Shown here: positions 51,403-64,000 of the stretch, piece by piece
Layout: each line of letters starts with the position of its first letter
How positions within the stretch are numbered: position 1 is the stretch's first letter
From: Haematococcus lacustris
Taxonomy: Eukaryota; Chlorophyta; Chlorophyceae; Chlamydomonadales; Haematococcaceae
Assembly (NCBI GenBank): GCA_030144725.1
Contig: JASKMD010000021.1
Location: forward strand, 3,040,277-3,104,276
DNA: 64,000 nucleotides
Direction: 5' to 3'
The notes under the pieces: generated by a model
Seen by the model: the letters and a program-made list of their open reading frames with translations, nothing else
The model's database searches: none
Told to the model about the DNA's origin: nothing
Program-made: the position numbers and the translations under genes

Positions 51403-51911
51403 GCCCCACCTTAACTAGACAGGCGCACCTGGCGAAAGCTAGATAGCAAAACTGGACAGCCTGTCCTACCTTGCGTCCAATCCGGATCAGAAGTCTTTGG
51501 TTGTGTGTAACCCTAGCTTCCACACACCGACACATCAGCAACGCACGTCGGAGTTTGGAGTCTATCCCTTCCCTTGACCTACACCCAGTGCTTCTTTGCT
51601 GTAGCTCTCCAGCTGTACATGATGTCATGGCGCCTGGGCTGAATGGACGATGATGGCCTACACCGCCGATCTGCCTGCAAAAGCAACATGCACAGAATAT
51701 ACAAGCTATCATTATGCCCAGATTCGAGACAAGTTACAGCCATGAAGGTATCCCTGGCATCAGCGTAGGACAGGCCTCGCTGTCGCACCGTCGCACTGTT
51801 TAAAGAGCACTGTTCTACAGATTTGCGCAGGAGTGACCATTAGAATGAGGTCAAGATCTACGGGGCCTGGGTACGCTCACGGACACATTTGTTGACGGGA
51901 AGCAGATTAAG
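51403..51911 (+). promoter_or_regulatory. Upstream region of the LHCII gene
   Basis: About 510 bp between the retrotransposon and the LHCII ATG. A TTTAAAG at about 51799-51805 is the only TATA-like motif, about 110 bp upstream of the ATG. If the retrotransposon truncated the original promoter, this is all that remains upstream before the LTR. Confidence -1.
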
Positions 51912-54533
51912 ATGTCAGCCATCCTTGCCTCTTCCCGCCAGCTGTCCGTCAGGTGCCAGGCAAGTGCCTGCATCTTCCAGGACAGGTTCCGCAGCAAATG
52001 TCGGGCCGTGGATGGCTGCATCTCACCTTACCGTGACTGCCATCGCGCAGGCGGCCAAGAGTGCCAAGAAGGGCACCACCAAGGCAAGTTCTGACGCAAT
52101 GTGCCGATCCAGGCAGGCGCCCAGCCACTTGTCAGCTAGTTGCACAGTGGGGCAGCGCCCAGCTGCTCTTCGTGTGCCAGCATGGCTGACGAGAATCTCC
52201 GATTGACCGCAGGCTGCCAAGTCCAAGCCCGCGTCCTCCGGCATCAGCTGGTATGGCCCTGACCGCGCCAAGTGGCTGGGTGAGCGCGATGCACTTGGCC
52301 AGCAAATCTCCGGTTCAGCTTTTCCCGGTATCTTGCCTTGAGCTCGCGACTGCCTGCCAGACCACTACACAGCTGCCTGCAGAGCTTAGCCCGGTCCGTT
52401 GACGAGCTTGCGCAGGTCCTTACTCCGAGAACGCTGCCCCCGCGTGGCTCACTGGCGAGTTCCCCGGTGACTACGGCTGGGACACCGCTGGTCTGTCCGC
52501 CGACCCGTAAGTGGCGCAAGCAAGGCGCCTGGCTGTCCGCGCTGTACCGCGGCTGACCCGCCGCTGTCCTGTGCCCTCTTCGCAGTGAGACCTTCCGCCG
52601 CTACCGTGAGCTGGAGCTTATCCACGGTGCGACGACGTCGACGCATGTAGCCCAGACTGCCGTATTCCAATGCAGCGCACAAGGACTGGCCGTAGCTGCT
52701 CAGACACATGGCGGCACCTCACCTCACCTCACCTCATCATCCCTCACCTCACCAGCTGCACACAGTTGTGGCGGTCAGCACTTCAGCCTGCCCCTCTAGC
52801 CTGTGGCCAACGCAGCTCTGCCTCTGCCCCTGCAGCTCGCTGGGCCCTGCTGGGCGCCCTGGGCATGGTGACCCCTGAGCTGCTGGCAGCCAACGGCGTG
52901 TCATTTGGCGAGCCCGTGTGGTTCAAGGCTGGGGCCCAGATCTTCCAGGACGGTGAGCGTCATGATGCCTCCTCCCTCCCCTCTTTCCTTCTTGGTGCAA
53001 GGCCTCAGGACTGCCCTAGGCCAGCTGTGGTAAGGATCAGGGGAGCAGTGTCCTAGCATTGTGCATGGCAAACCTGCCTGATGTTGCCTATTAGCAGTTG
53101 CCTGTGGGCGACATTGCAGCCCCTTCCTGGTCAACATTCTGCCCTGCCCTGCCCTGCCCTGCCCTGCCCTGCCCTGCCTACCTGCAGGTGGCCTGAACTA
53201 CCTGGGCAACCCCTCCCTGGTGGGTGGCAGGCGCAACCCTAGCTGGCCCCTGCTCACTCCCTCACGCCTCAGCTTCACTTAGCATGGCCCCTGCCAAAGC
53301 AGAGCCAGACCTTAGTCAACCAGCCTGCAGGCCCTGAGGAGCTTAGGGCTGCGACTAGTGGCATGCAGCCAGCACCCCAGCTGCCTCACCCACCCTCCTG
53401 GATGTCTGGCAGCTGCAGCATCTGATCTCAGCCCCTGCCTTGGTGGGCAACCCCAACACCATGCCTGAAGACCCACTCACCACACGCACCTTGATGTTGT
53501 GACAGGTTGCTGATGCGTGAGGCAGTGCTGAGTGGTCATGCAGTTTCATGAGCCGCTGCAATGCAGGAAGAGCAGCCCTTCTTGCCTGCCTGTGCCAACC
53601 TTGCCTGCCTCTCCTGCCTGCTGCCACTGCTGCTGCAGATCCATGCCCAGAACATCGTGGCCACCCTGGCAGTCCAGGTCATCCTGATGGGCCTGGTGGA
53701 GGGCTACCGCGTGAACGGCGGCCCAGCAGGTACTCCTCCTGCCACCCCTAGGCTGCTGCTGCTGCTGCGTGAACAGGGTCTGTGGCAGGAATGACAGCCA
53801 GCTGGCTTTATGCCCAGGAGCTTGACAGCGGGCTGGCTGTGCACTGTCTGGACTGGGGCAGCCTGCTCCTGCTGCCTGGCTGGGTTGAGCCTGCCTGGTG
53901 CTGGCTGCTGGCTGCAGGTGAGGGCCTGGACCCCCTGTACCCCGGTGAGGCCTTTGACCCCTTGGGCCTGGCTGATGACCCCGACACCTTCGCTGAGCTG
54001 AAGGTTAAGGTGAGGCAGGCGGGGCAGCAGCCCAGCCCGGCTGCTCACCTACATCATGCTTGCCTTGCAATCGACTGTATGGGTTGGCGGTGCCAGGGCT
54101 GGAGCAGGTGACGATGCTGGACCAGTTCATGCCAGCCACCAGCCACTGTTGCTGATGTCTCCCAGCCTTAACTTGCTGGCTGTGGGAGGTGATCCTGTGA
54201 GTCTGGTCTTGCGGCCTCAGCTGGTGTGCTGACTGACTGGTGCGACTGCAGGAGATCAAGAACGGGCGGTTGGCCATGTTCTCATGCTTCGGCTTCTTCG
54301 TCCAGGTAGGCATCCTGGGTTGCACCCTGCCCTCACCGCTCCTGCGCACAGTCGCGCCCCTGGTGCTTGGCTTAGATTTGGTCTGCACACTCGCTGCCTG
54401 CCACGCTGCGGGCGCGCGTGTGTCGCAGGCCATCGTGACCGGCAAGGGCCCCATCCAGAACCTGACTGACCACCTGGCCAACCCTGCCGAGAACAACGCC
54501 TTCGCCTTCGCCACCAAGTTCACCCCCCAGTAG
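51912..54533 (+). CDS. LHCBM: Major light-harvesting chlorophyll a/b protein of photosystem II (11 exons)
   Basis: Exons 51912-51959, 52051-52083, 52213-52279, 52416-52506, 52586-52626, 52836-52952, 53188-53219, 53639-53729, 53918-54009, 54252-54305, 54429-54533; 771 nt, 256 residues, the usual length. A transit peptide ([16 protein letters not shown], then [11 protein letters not shown]) precedes [12 protein letters not shown] with the WYxxxR trimerisation motif. [38 protein letters not shown] (helix B, chlorophyll ligand Glu/Arg pair), [20 protein letters not shown] (helix C), [20 protein letters not shown] and [20 protein letters not shown] (helix A) follow. It forms the trimeric thylakoid antenna binding chlorophyll a/b and carotenoids. 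Which Lhcbm type it is cannot be decided. Introns 1 and 2 both begin GCAAGT and end GCAG: GC-AG introns required for the transit peptide to connect in frame. A TGTAA lies 54 nt after the stop. ALAD, needed for chlorophyll, is the next gene. Confidence -1.
53130..53182 (+). repeat. GCCCT pentamer array in LHCII intron 6
   Basis: About nine GCCCT repeats ending just before the acceptor CTGCAG at 53182-53187; it serves as an extreme polypyrimidine tract. Confidence -1.
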
Positions 54534-54586
54534 ACAGCTGCCGTGCCATAGCAGCGACATTTGCGGCTTCGAGTTGAGAGACGTTG

Positions 54587-54591
54587 TGTAA
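54587..54591 (+). terminator. TGTAA polyadenylation signal of LHCII
   Basis: TGTAA 54 nt after the TAG, within GTTGTGTAACATC. Confidence -1.
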
Positions 54592-54816
54592 CATCGAGGG
54601 AACGGTCGTCGCTACTGTCCTCGGCCGCCTTGTCCGTGCTGCGGCTCGATAGCATAGAAAAGCCTTGGCTCCACGTCAGCAGTTGCTTGTTGCCGTCTAC
54701 TGATGGCAAACCCAGACCACTACCCCTCGATATGTCAGGCTGAAACACAAAAACCAGCTTGCTGGATGCGCCGCACAGCAGCCACAACAGTGACCATCCC
54801 TAAGCAGAGATGCCAC

Positions 54817-56300
54817 TGTTTCAGTGTTCGAGGAGTGCTTAGTGCTTCTGCTGTCTACACCCACATCCTCATTCTGAGGCCCAAGGTTTGCAAATTGCAA
54901 TGCACTAGCTCAAGCCGCTGATTTGCTACACTTCCCTGACTCGCATTGCCTCTGCCAGCAGCCCCGCTCTGCGTACAAAATATGTTTGCCAAGCGTGGAC
55001 CTAGCCAGGCTGCGTGTGCATGCGCATATGATGCAAGTCCTCTCAATGAGAGGCCCATGTCTCCCGCATCTGCTCTCCCTGCTCAGTAAGCAAACCAGGT
55101 CCACGCATGGCAAGCAAGATCACTGTCATTGGAACTTCAACCAGATTTTGGAGACGTAACATGAGAGACTGTAGCGGTGCGGGGAAGCAGCTCTGCAGCA
55201 CTTGCCAAGTCTTGGGGCATGCGTGAAAGCGCATGAAGTGCAGGATGACATTCCTTGAGCTGACAACAAGGTGACAAGCTGACAACAAGGTGACACAACA
55301 CAACAACACACAACACAACACAACAACAACGTCCAGCTTCATGTCATGCCTTGTTGACTCCTTGCTACCTCCTTATTGGCTGCTGCTCTACGCCGTTGCT
55401 GCCTTGCTCAGTGATGGAGATGGGGGTGATTGTTTGGCATCCTGCACACACAATCACAAAGACAAGGTCTTGGGGCACACACCACAAAACATGCTTATTA
55501 ATCAAATCTTAAGGCCCACGACAGTTGTGTGCTAACCTCAGCTGTTCATGCCTGTCATGCCTTGCGGAAGTGTGCGAGTGAACATCAAACTGACCTAGAC
55601 AAGGTGACATACAATACTATCTTACTCACCTCTTGCTCACTGTTTTCAAGAGCTGAATGCCTGGCTGCACTGCTGCTTGGGAGACCCTTGGGCTGGTGTG
55701 GGTTTGGTGTTGATCCTCAAAACGGCCAAGCACCTATGCAGGTCAGCAGATTTGGTTGCATGTGTTAGCATCGTATGCAATACGCACTAAGAAACAGCAC
55801 CCCGTGCTTACCTGGGATGTAATCGCGAGTTGCAAGTCCGACGGCAGCATAGGCTGCTCGGCACGGAAATGCCTCCGGCCACCAATTCATCTCTCCTGTT
55901 GCGACACGCATATAAACAGATGGGGGATGACATTGCGAAGCTAATCAAGTCGTTGAGACAATGCAGTACAATCGACAAAAGAGGGCCTAACCTGCTAGCG
56001 ACACCGTTGTGAGATGTAGAGCTCAACGGTGGAAGAATTACATGCAGCGGATCAAAGACGGTGCCAAAAAGTGACTTGCGGGGCCAATGGCGGGGGTGAC
56101 CTGCTATTGTCCATGCCAGCTGCCATTGCTGTAGCACTCAGCCTGGGGCGGCTGATGAAGGGTGCTCAGGAGGCTGGGGCCGTGCCGTTGTGGCGCCTGG
56201 GGTGCTGCTCTGCCCCAGACCAGAACCCAGGGTGCCCAGTGGCTTCACCAGCCCAAAGGTTGGGATGAAGTGCAGGGCCATGATGGCGCCGTACAGGTCC
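54817..56300 (+). repeat. Interspersed repeat, copy 2, split by an 842-bp insertion
   Basis: 54817-55257 and 56100-56300 together match 7585-8270. In copy 1 the join reads ATTCCTTGCTATTG; here AGCTGAC...GTGACCTG (55258-56099) lies between CCTTG and CTATTG. The insert starts with two AGCTGACAACAAGGTGAC units and an ACAAC-rich run, has no obvious terminal inverted repeats, and no clear target duplication. A short plus frame inside it (55529-55768) has no domain. 56113-56290 retains an open copy of the minus-strand membrane-protein exon (YGAIMALHFIPTFGLVKPLG). Confidence -1.
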
Positions 56301-56825
56301 AGCCAGGCTTGCAATGCAGCTTAGCGGTGCATGGGACATATGCATGCATTTGAGCTGCCTTTGAGATACCATGGGAGCATGGATTGTGTGAGGTTTTGTG
56401 AAGCAACCTGCACAACTGGGGTTAGGCACGTGACCTTCCCTCCTGCACCTGCCTGCACCTGCGGCATGACTGAACCCAAGGTAGAGCTATGCTGTGCTAG
56501 GTGCTGATGAGAGCGTGTCTATGTGCTGCTGTGTTGTACTTCCACAGGGTCTGCAGCGCCCTCCATACGTAATAGGCACATCAAGCAGGCAGTCATGACG
56601 ATGTCGACACATTGCTGTGCAATACCTCACATCAAGGACATAGATCATCCTCCACTTACACTGGTACCTCCACACAGAGGTTGCATGCTTGATCAAGTGA
56701 ACCTAGGGCAGTCCATGTCCTCTTGGAAAGTTGCTACGGATCAAATTCTTGGGATCGTGTGACCTCAAAGACCAGTCGGACCAGTGGTTCGGAAGCAGGC
56801 AACACATCGTGAGCTTAACTGCACC
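56301..56825. other. ALAD upstream region; no gene seen
   Basis: No domain, TATA box or transposon end recognised. Presumed promoter of ALAD in the last few hundred bases. Confidence -1.
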
Positions 56826-60125
<3,300 letters not shown>

Positions 60126-60921
60126 GCTTCTGGCTGCTGCTGCACCCAACCAAGTGACAAGCAAAGTCAGCTTTCAGATCCTAGGCAAGAAACAGCTGCC
60201 ATGGCATGCCATAGCGTGCCATGCCATGCAATGCCACATCATGCTGCCATGGCTGGCTGAGGACTGTCCATTTCTCTTTCATTGCCTTGCTTGTTGTGCC
60301 ACTGAGTTGTTTGGACGTTTTCTACTGTCAGGTCTCTATCACGTGCAAGCATCTGGTCAAATGCACTAGGTGGTTGATACAATGCTGGCTACATCTTACA
60401 TGTTAGGTGATGAGATTACTGAAGCCATTGCAGGCAGTAATGTGTGTATGGGAAGTTTCCACAAGCATGACCAGGGTTGGACTTGGCAACGGTGGTTTAG
60501 GCTGGGCCGCTGGTTAGAAGCCAGCCGCACTGGTCACTCTGAAAAATGAAATCACATCGTAGGGCGACATTAGAGCGACCAGTGCGACCGGCCTCTTCTG
60601 ATGAGTCTGAGCAGCTGACCAAGCCGCCCCGCCATGCCAAACTTAGGCAGATCAGGCTAAGGATTACCAATCGCTACTTGTCGTGAAGGAGTGTAGGGGC
60701 TCCCCAGGATAGGGACGCAGATTTCTTGGTAATCTTCAAGAAGGTGGCGCAGGCAGCTGGCTACAGCTCCAGGACGCAGTACTGTGGGGGCTGCTGAAAA
60801 GGAACAGTCCCGAGGGGTTAGAGAAGGCTTGGAGAAAGGCTCAGTTGTTATGAGCAGCATGTGCGTGAGATGCCTTCAGGAGGTCGCTGATGCTGGCAGG
60901 CTCTTCATTGAGTGCACTGCT

Positions 60922-61926
60922 GGTCACCCCTCCCATTGAACCACCACGTAAGGGACATTTGACTTTGTGGCGTGCCTGGTGAGAGTTGAGTTGTCATTTT
61001 AACGCAGAGCGCCTTATCTTTGCGTCGCGCTTGCGCCTGCGCGCCCGAGCTGCTGGCACCCACGGTGACCGGCAGTCGGCCAGGCACGCAAACGGTTCCA
61101 CTCTGCGCGATGGGCCTTTGAAGTGTTGCTTCATAACACCCACAACGCAGGATGCACAGTTCTCCGCTGCGGTACACTTTACGCATGGTGCCCAGTTTTC
61201 TCAACATCCTCTTACACAGCCTCCCCCTGCACATGAATCTCCACCCAGCCAGTGCTGCCAGCTGGCGTAGACCTCACACAACACGCACAGCGGCCAACCT
61301 GGCCCTCCTTCCGTTTGTAGTGGTGATACTTGGATGTCGGCATGCTGCAGGCATGTGCACACGCCAGCTTCTAAAAACCCCTCTTGGGAAATCTTGGGAA
61401 GAGTTGAGACTTTGGCAGGGGGTTCACAGTGAGTTTCCTAGCCAGTGACGCAAGGCTGGAGAGTTTGATTAAGTTTGATGGTTGTCAAACGGGCATCAGC
61501 AGAGTGGGCAGCATGGAGGAGGGTTATCCCACCTCTTGGAGCCTAATCAACAAATGATTGATGCAGTTGCCACTGCTGTGCTCCTACTGTGGTCTCCTCC
61601 TAGTTCCAGAGCCCCAGAGCCTAGTTTCAGAGCCCCTGAGTCAGCGCATGTTGGTCACGATGTTGGACATGGGGTCGGGCTCCTCGCACATCGCGCACTA
61701 TCCATCGCGTTAATCAGGAGCTCACAGATACTGGGTCAGCGTACATCAAGTCCGCAGGCTCGGTAGGGTCGCATACCCGGCAACATGCCCGACCAGCTCA
61801 GCGTGTGGCTGAGCGCAGCCGCTTTCCGACGCTTCAATCCGCGTGTAAATCCGTGCAGAAATGAGTCCGGAAAAGCCGTTGTCCCTTACCGTGAGGGGGG
61901 TTGGTGGTTCAATGGGAGGGGTGACC
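60922..61926. mobile_element. 1-kb TIR element with 25-bp inverted ends and TGCT duplication
   Basis: Left end GGTCACCCCTCCCATTGAAC... (60922-60946) and its exact 25-bp inverse at 61902-61926. TGCT directly flanks both sides (60918-60921, 61927-61930). About 300 bp inside the left end and about 100 bp near 61760-61865 match, in reverse complement, the decayed element at 2838-4125; the interior between differs and has no long frame. Inference: non-autonomous copy of the same family, transposed in opposite orientation. Confidence -1.
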
Positions 61927-62365
61927 TGCTACGAGCTCTCATATGCAGAAGCCACAACTTGAGACACAACGCCAGTCTCATCGTGGCTGTACACTTGCAT
62001 GTAGCTGCTATGCCGTGGTTGAATACCAATGAGCTCCCCTCCGGTATGAACTAAACAAAACTGACCACACTCACGGCAAGTCATATCCTTGGTGTGCCCT
62101 ATGTGTGCAACAAGTTGAGCAAGGGAGCGGGCATTCAGTCGCTGCCACTAGCATTCCTAAACACGGGACTGGTCTCCCAGGGTCACTAAACAGATGCAGT
62201 GATGCATGACATATGCACATTGATCACCAAGCAAATGTACACATGCAGTGGGCGCGGCCCCTGTATTGCAATATGTGAGGGATAAAAGAGCAAAGGGATG
62301 CGTTGAGGTGCAGCACTGGTTGTGGTACTGGCGTCAGGCAAAGCTGGGAAGCAAAACCCAACGCA
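61927..62365. other. Intergenic; RAD51 3' flank, nothing further seen
   Basis: No open frame with a domain and no minus-strand TGTAA close to the RAD51 stop was found. Confidence -1.
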
Positions 62366-64000
62366 TCAGTCCTTTGCATCACAGACCCCTTCTGCACCGA
62401 TAGCAAACGTGGCCTCCCGCTCGGGCAGGCTAGGTGAAGCCATGATCTTCACGCTGCGGTTGTCACCTTTGGCCTTCTTGAGCCCTGCAAGGGGGAAAAG
62501 CCAACAACCTGTACCAGGTGAGTCATGGCACCCAAGCTGAGGCTGAGGCTGACTGAGCAGCCAGGCTCCCAGGCTGAGGCTGACAGGGATGTGCCCAAAC
62601 TGACAAGGCTAGAGCTAATTGCCAAAGTTTGAGGGGGGTTGATGTAGTCCCGTGGGCAAGGACTCACATAGGCGTGTTGTGGTGGCGTGAGCCATGATGT
62701 TGCCGCCAATGGGCTTGACGCTGGGGCCAGCAAACATAGAGGCTCCATCCAGATTGGCAGCGACCACCTGCGGCCCAGGGTCAGCATGGAGCTCAGGAGC
62801 AGAGAAGGGACACTGACATGGTATGGTATACATGGTATGGTATACATGGTATGCGCATACCTGGTTCGACACGACCACTGCCACGCCAAACTCGCTAGCT
62901 AGTCGTTGCAGCGCACGCAAGAATTTGCCTAGGCCGTTTTGCCGAGAAGCAAGCTCCCCTCTGCCCATGAACTCCGTCCTGGAAATGCACAACAGCCCGC
63001 ACATCGTGTCAGTGAGCAAAGTGGTTTGGACACTGCCACTTCCTTCCTTGCAACCACCACAGAAACAAAGAGTAAGGATAGGAATACATGGTCGTGGTGC
63101 ATACGTTGTGATGGACATTGTGTCGGTTGCTCATAGCTCAATACCCGTACTGGTGCTAGGTCCATCCATGGCACGTGGATGGAACCCATTTTGCCATGGA
63201 GGTGCACAAGGCACATTTGATTTGTTACTTTCCAAGGCTGGGCTTAGCTAAGGCATGGGACGCATTCTAACAACGCATAAACCACACCAGTGCTACCAGC
63301 CAATACAATGGTGGTCATTTGTTCGCTTGGCTTACCTGTACAAGGATGTTGCACTGTCCACCACAATCAGGGCGAACCTAGACTCTGCCATCATAGCAGC
63401 TGCCTGCTGTAGTAACTGCAGCTGGTGATCAGTGTTGTGAGCTCGCGCATATGCGACGTTATCCAACACATCTGTTACGTTCAATCCATACCTGTGCATG
63501 CACAATGCAGCGATCACAAATACAAGACTGTTGACATGCAGCGGTTGAACAGTAAGCGCTGTGCACTGCCTCAGCATTGCACATTTAGTGTCCCTTGACC
63601 CAGTTCTTGACAGGTCTCTTACCTTTCTGCAATTTGTGCCAGACGTTGTGGTCTAAACGTGCCCTCTGTGTCAATGTACAGTGCCTTGCCCTCCGCCCCT
63701 CCCATGTCAATAGGCAACTGTGGGCAAGCGCAAAAGAGCACCGTAGTAGCACTGCAAGCACTGAACAGATGTGTGAACACTATATCAATGAAGCCTCACC
63801 TGGCATGTTACACACAAGGTATGACAAAGCTGTGTTTTCCCGCTGCGGAATTCACCATACATCTCTGTTATTGATCCAGTCTCAATCCCACCTGACCATC
63901 AGGAACAGAGGTGTTCAGGCCATGAGCTTGATGGCACTGCATTGCTGGCCTTAGCAGCAGAGACACACCTTCGAGGATGCTGTCTAACTCCTTGCATCCA
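62366..64000 (-). CDS. RAD51: DNA repair recombinase RAD51, C-terminal part (5' end outside window)
   Basis: Minus-strand exons in order: 64000-63969 (partial), 63891-63800, 63717-63623, 63491-63336, 62978-62861, 62767-62668, 62484-62366; all phases agree, stop TGA at 62368-62366. The product reads [30 protein letters not shown] (Walker A GEFRSGKT), [55 protein letters not shown] (Walker B), [51 protein letters not shown], then [23 protein letters not shown], ARAxNTDHQ and the GGNIxAHAxTTRL block distinguish RAD51 from the meiotic paralogue DMC1. The nuclear enzyme forms filaments on single-stranded DNA for homologous recombination and would use ATP. About the first third of the gene (N-terminal helical domain) is missing because the window ends. 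Confidence -1.

Noticed and set aside
52012..52083. Alternative LHCII start at ATG 52012 ([13 protein letters not shown]) avoiding the first GC-AG intron
   Set aside because: The spliced version starting at 51912 gives [20 protein letters not shown], much closer to known Lhcbm transit peptides, and phases match exactly; kept as a fallback.
55258..56099. Calling the 842-bp insert a named transposon
   Set aside because: No terminal inverted repeats, LTRs or target duplication could be established.
60770..60790. CAGTACTG near 60777 as another copy of the palindromic unit
   Set aside because: Only 8 bases match, with no neighbouring units; chance.

Overview
The window reads as nuclear DNA of a chlorophycean green alga related to Chlamydomonas or Haematococcus. 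Reasons: GC-rich, intron-dense genes with short exons; a major light-harvesting protein and a plastid-type porphobilinogen synthase of the green lineage; TGTAA polyadenylation signals; very long Gly/Ala/Pro/Gln-rich stretches; and many microsatellites. No bacterial-style operons, rRNA or tRNA genes were seen. Gene models below were assembled by eye from protein-family similarity and splice-site phase. In each of the large models the summed exon length is a multiple of three.

Layout. (1) 0.5-2 kb: a small AP2/ERF transcription factor on the minus strand whose first intron carries a 380-bp GGGGGA array. (2) 2-9.9 kb: repeat-rich DNA with a decayed DNA transposon, a hAT-type MITE with a perfect 8-bp target duplication, direct repeats and gene fragments. 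(3) 9.9-23.7 kb: a 17-exon eIF4G gene (about 2577 residues, MIF4G and MA3 domains). (4) 24.1-32.4 kb: an 8.3-kb terminal-inverted-repeat element with 5-bp TGACA duplications that has filled up with arrays of an 18-bp palindromic unit; a 1.2-kb internally deleted, inverted relative with TCTCT duplications lies at 33.6-34.8 kb. (5) 35.4-44.1 kb: a putative plastid/thylakoid-targeted protein (+), a conserved-looking 202-residue charged protein (-), and a nocturnin-like nuclease/phosphatase (+) sharing a divergent promoter region with it. (6) 45.4-51.4 kb: an intact Ty3/gypsy chromovirus with identical LTRs, TTTTG target duplication, and gag and pol in one frame separated by a single UAG. (7) 51.9-60.1 kb: a major LHCII gene and the ALAD (HEMB) gene, functionally linked because ALAD supplies the tetrapyrrole pathway that makes chlorophyll for LHCII; a repeat copy with an insertion lies between them. 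(8) 60.9-61.9 kb: a TIR element related to the one at 2.8-4.1 kb. (9) 62.4-64 kb: the 3' part of RAD51 on the minus strand, running off the window.

Most unusual points: the palindrome arrays inside the 8.3-kb element, the new TIR family itself, the gag-UAG-pol arrangement, and four GC-AG introns (donor GCAAG) in three housekeeping genes. Everything rests on reading the bases; no database search or expression data was available.
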